The notes under the pieces: generated by a model
The model's input: only the letters and a program-made list of their open reading frames with translations
Told to the model about the DNA's origin: nothing
The model's database searches: none
In this document: in pieces, positions 63,340 through 64,000 of the stretch
Layout of the letters: every line of letters begins with the position of its first letter
Numbering within the stretch: the first letter of the stretch is position 1
Origin: Hyphomicrobiales bacterium
GTDB lineage: Bacteria > Pseudomonadota > Alphaproteobacteria > Rhizobiales > Beijerinckiaceae
Length of the DNA: 64,000 nt
Assembly (NCBI GenBank): GCA_027484655.1
Contig: JAIXSM010000076.1
Span: 1 to 64,000, forward strand
Reading direction: 5' to 3'
Translations under genes and position numbers: made by a program

Positions 63340-64000
63340 ATGGAAAGCTTCGCCAAGGCCACCGCAGCATTCGCATCCGGCGCCGACACGCCCCGCGCGT
63401 TCCTTGAGCGCCGGCTCGCCGCCATCGACGCGCGGGAGGCGGGTGTTCTCGCCTTTGTCGCGCGCGCCGACGTGGCGACGACCCGCGCGCTTGCGGATGC
63501 GGCGACGGCGCGCTGGAAGGAGGGGCGCCCCCTTTCGCCGCTGGACGGGATGCCCGTCGGCGTCAAGGATGTGATCGAGACCATCGACCTGCCCACGGAG
63601 ATGGGCTCGCCCCTTTATCGCGGGTGGCGCGGGGACAAGGACGCCGCATCCGTCAAGGCCTTGCGCGAGGCCGGCGCCATCGTGCTGGGCAAGACCGTGA
63701 CCACGGAGTTCGCCGCCTCCCATCCGGGTCCGACGCGCAATCCGCATGATCCGGCGCGCACGCCCGGCGGCTCCAGCAGCGGCTCGGCGGCGGGCGTCGC
63801 GGCGGGGTTCTTCCCTATGGGTTTGGGCACGCAGGTGGTGGGCTCCATCGTGCGGCCGGCGAGCTTTTGCGGGGTCGTGGGGTTCAAGCCGACCATCGGC
63901 GGCCTCAACCGCGGCGGCAGCCATGACTACATGAGCCAGTCGGCGCAGGGCGTGCTCGCCGCCTCGCTGGACGATGCGTGGTTGAGCGCCTACGCCATCG
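63340..64000 (+). CDS. amidase signature family protein (3' end beyond window)
   Basis: At least 220 residues read to the window end without a stop. The start is ATG 63340, and ATG 63325 in frame is an alternative with equally weak signals. The amidase catalytic triad is visible: Lys76 (GMPVGVKDVI), the cis-Ser in PGGSSSGSAAG (about 146) and the nucleophile Ser169 (TQVVGSIVRPA). FCGVVGFKPT follows. The element before the nucleophile is QVVGS in place of the usual DTGGS. Hydrolyses an amide bond in an unknown substrate. Confidence 0.85.
   Translation, partial: MESFAKATAAFASGADTPRAFLERRLAAIDAREAGVLAFVARADVATTRALADAATARWKEGRPLSPLDGMPVGVKDVIETIDLPTEMGSPLYRGWRGDKDAASVKALREAGAIVLGKTVTTEFAASHPGPTRNPHDPARTPGGSSSGSAAGVAAGFFPMGLGTQVVGSIVRPASFCGVVGFKPTIGGLNRGGSHDYMSQSAQGVLAASLDDAWLSAYAI

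Overview
The window is GC-rich chromosomal DNA from an alphaproteobacterium, probably of the order Hyphomicrobiales (Rhizobiales). Supporting this are a 102-bp intergenic repeat present twice (6547-6648 and 60983-61084) of a type I associate with that order, REP-like palindromes, GTG/TTG starts, and a gene mix rich in molybdenum hydroxylases, Sox proteins and Bug-type binding proteins. I cannot name the species.

Layout. (1) 274-3966, minus: a single-chain type ISP/IIG-like restriction-modification enzyme with an 89-aa partner, followed by about 775 bp of repeats and a CAU-anticodon tRNA. (2) 4979-6546: an NTF2-like protein and a MetE-like zinc protein, translationally coupled. (3) 6921-14424: an IorAB-type molybdenum hydroxylase, then a periplasmic sulfur-oxidation set (FccA/SoxE-like cytochrome, FccB, SoxX, SoxY, SoxZ, SoxA), with a DsbA-like protein and a cytochrome c2 on the other strand. 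No soxB or soxCD is present. (4) 14611-32565: a catabolic island. It holds a sulfatase/phosphonate monoesterase, a Rieske oxygenase, and a minus operon (gentisate-dioxygenase-like cupin, flavin hydroxylase, class II aldolase, 4,5-dihydroxyphthalate-decarboxylase-like protein, kinase-like protein). Next come CoxL/S/M-type subunits on the minus strand and, divergently, an SDR, a second molybdopterin subunit, an ACMSD-type amidohydrolase and a second dihydroxyphthalate-decarboxylase-like protein. (5) 32647-50405: more accessory metabolism. It includes four orphan Bug/TctC-type binding proteins, an L-2-hydroxyglutarate-oxidase-like protein, a crotonase-fold protein, an SbcCD-like ATPase/nuclease pair, a second flavin hydroxylase, a small HTH gene in an AT-richer gene-poor patch, an RlpA-like protein, a pirin, a luciferase-like monooxygenase and an alpha/beta-hydrolase-fold protein lacking its nucleophile. 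(6) 50660-63137: small coiled-coil proteins, a phosphohexomutase, a 1591-aa superfamily-1 helicase fused to a Vsr-like nuclease and a GreA/GreB-C-like tail, tRNA-Gln and tRNA-Pro, a TauE exporter, a putative outer-membrane protein and a membrane KAP NTPase. (7) 63340-64000: the start of an amidase cut by the window end.

How the genes may work together. The two halves of the central island are divergently transcribed from 27270-27432 and together encode hydroxylation (Mo hydroxylases, flavin and Rieske oxygenases), decarboxylation (amidohydrolase, dihydroxyphthalate-decarboxylase-like proteins), ring cleavage (cupin) and downstream aldolase/dehydrogenase steps. This fits catabolism of an aromatic or N-heteroaromatic carboxylic acid, but the substrate is not determined by the sequence. 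Almost no transcription factors are present: only the 80-aa HTH protein at 41955 looks like one. The most unusual items are the helicase-nuclease-Gre fusion, the Sox set without SoxB and with an altered SoxY carrier arm, and two molybdopterin large subunits flanking one CoxS/CoxM pair.
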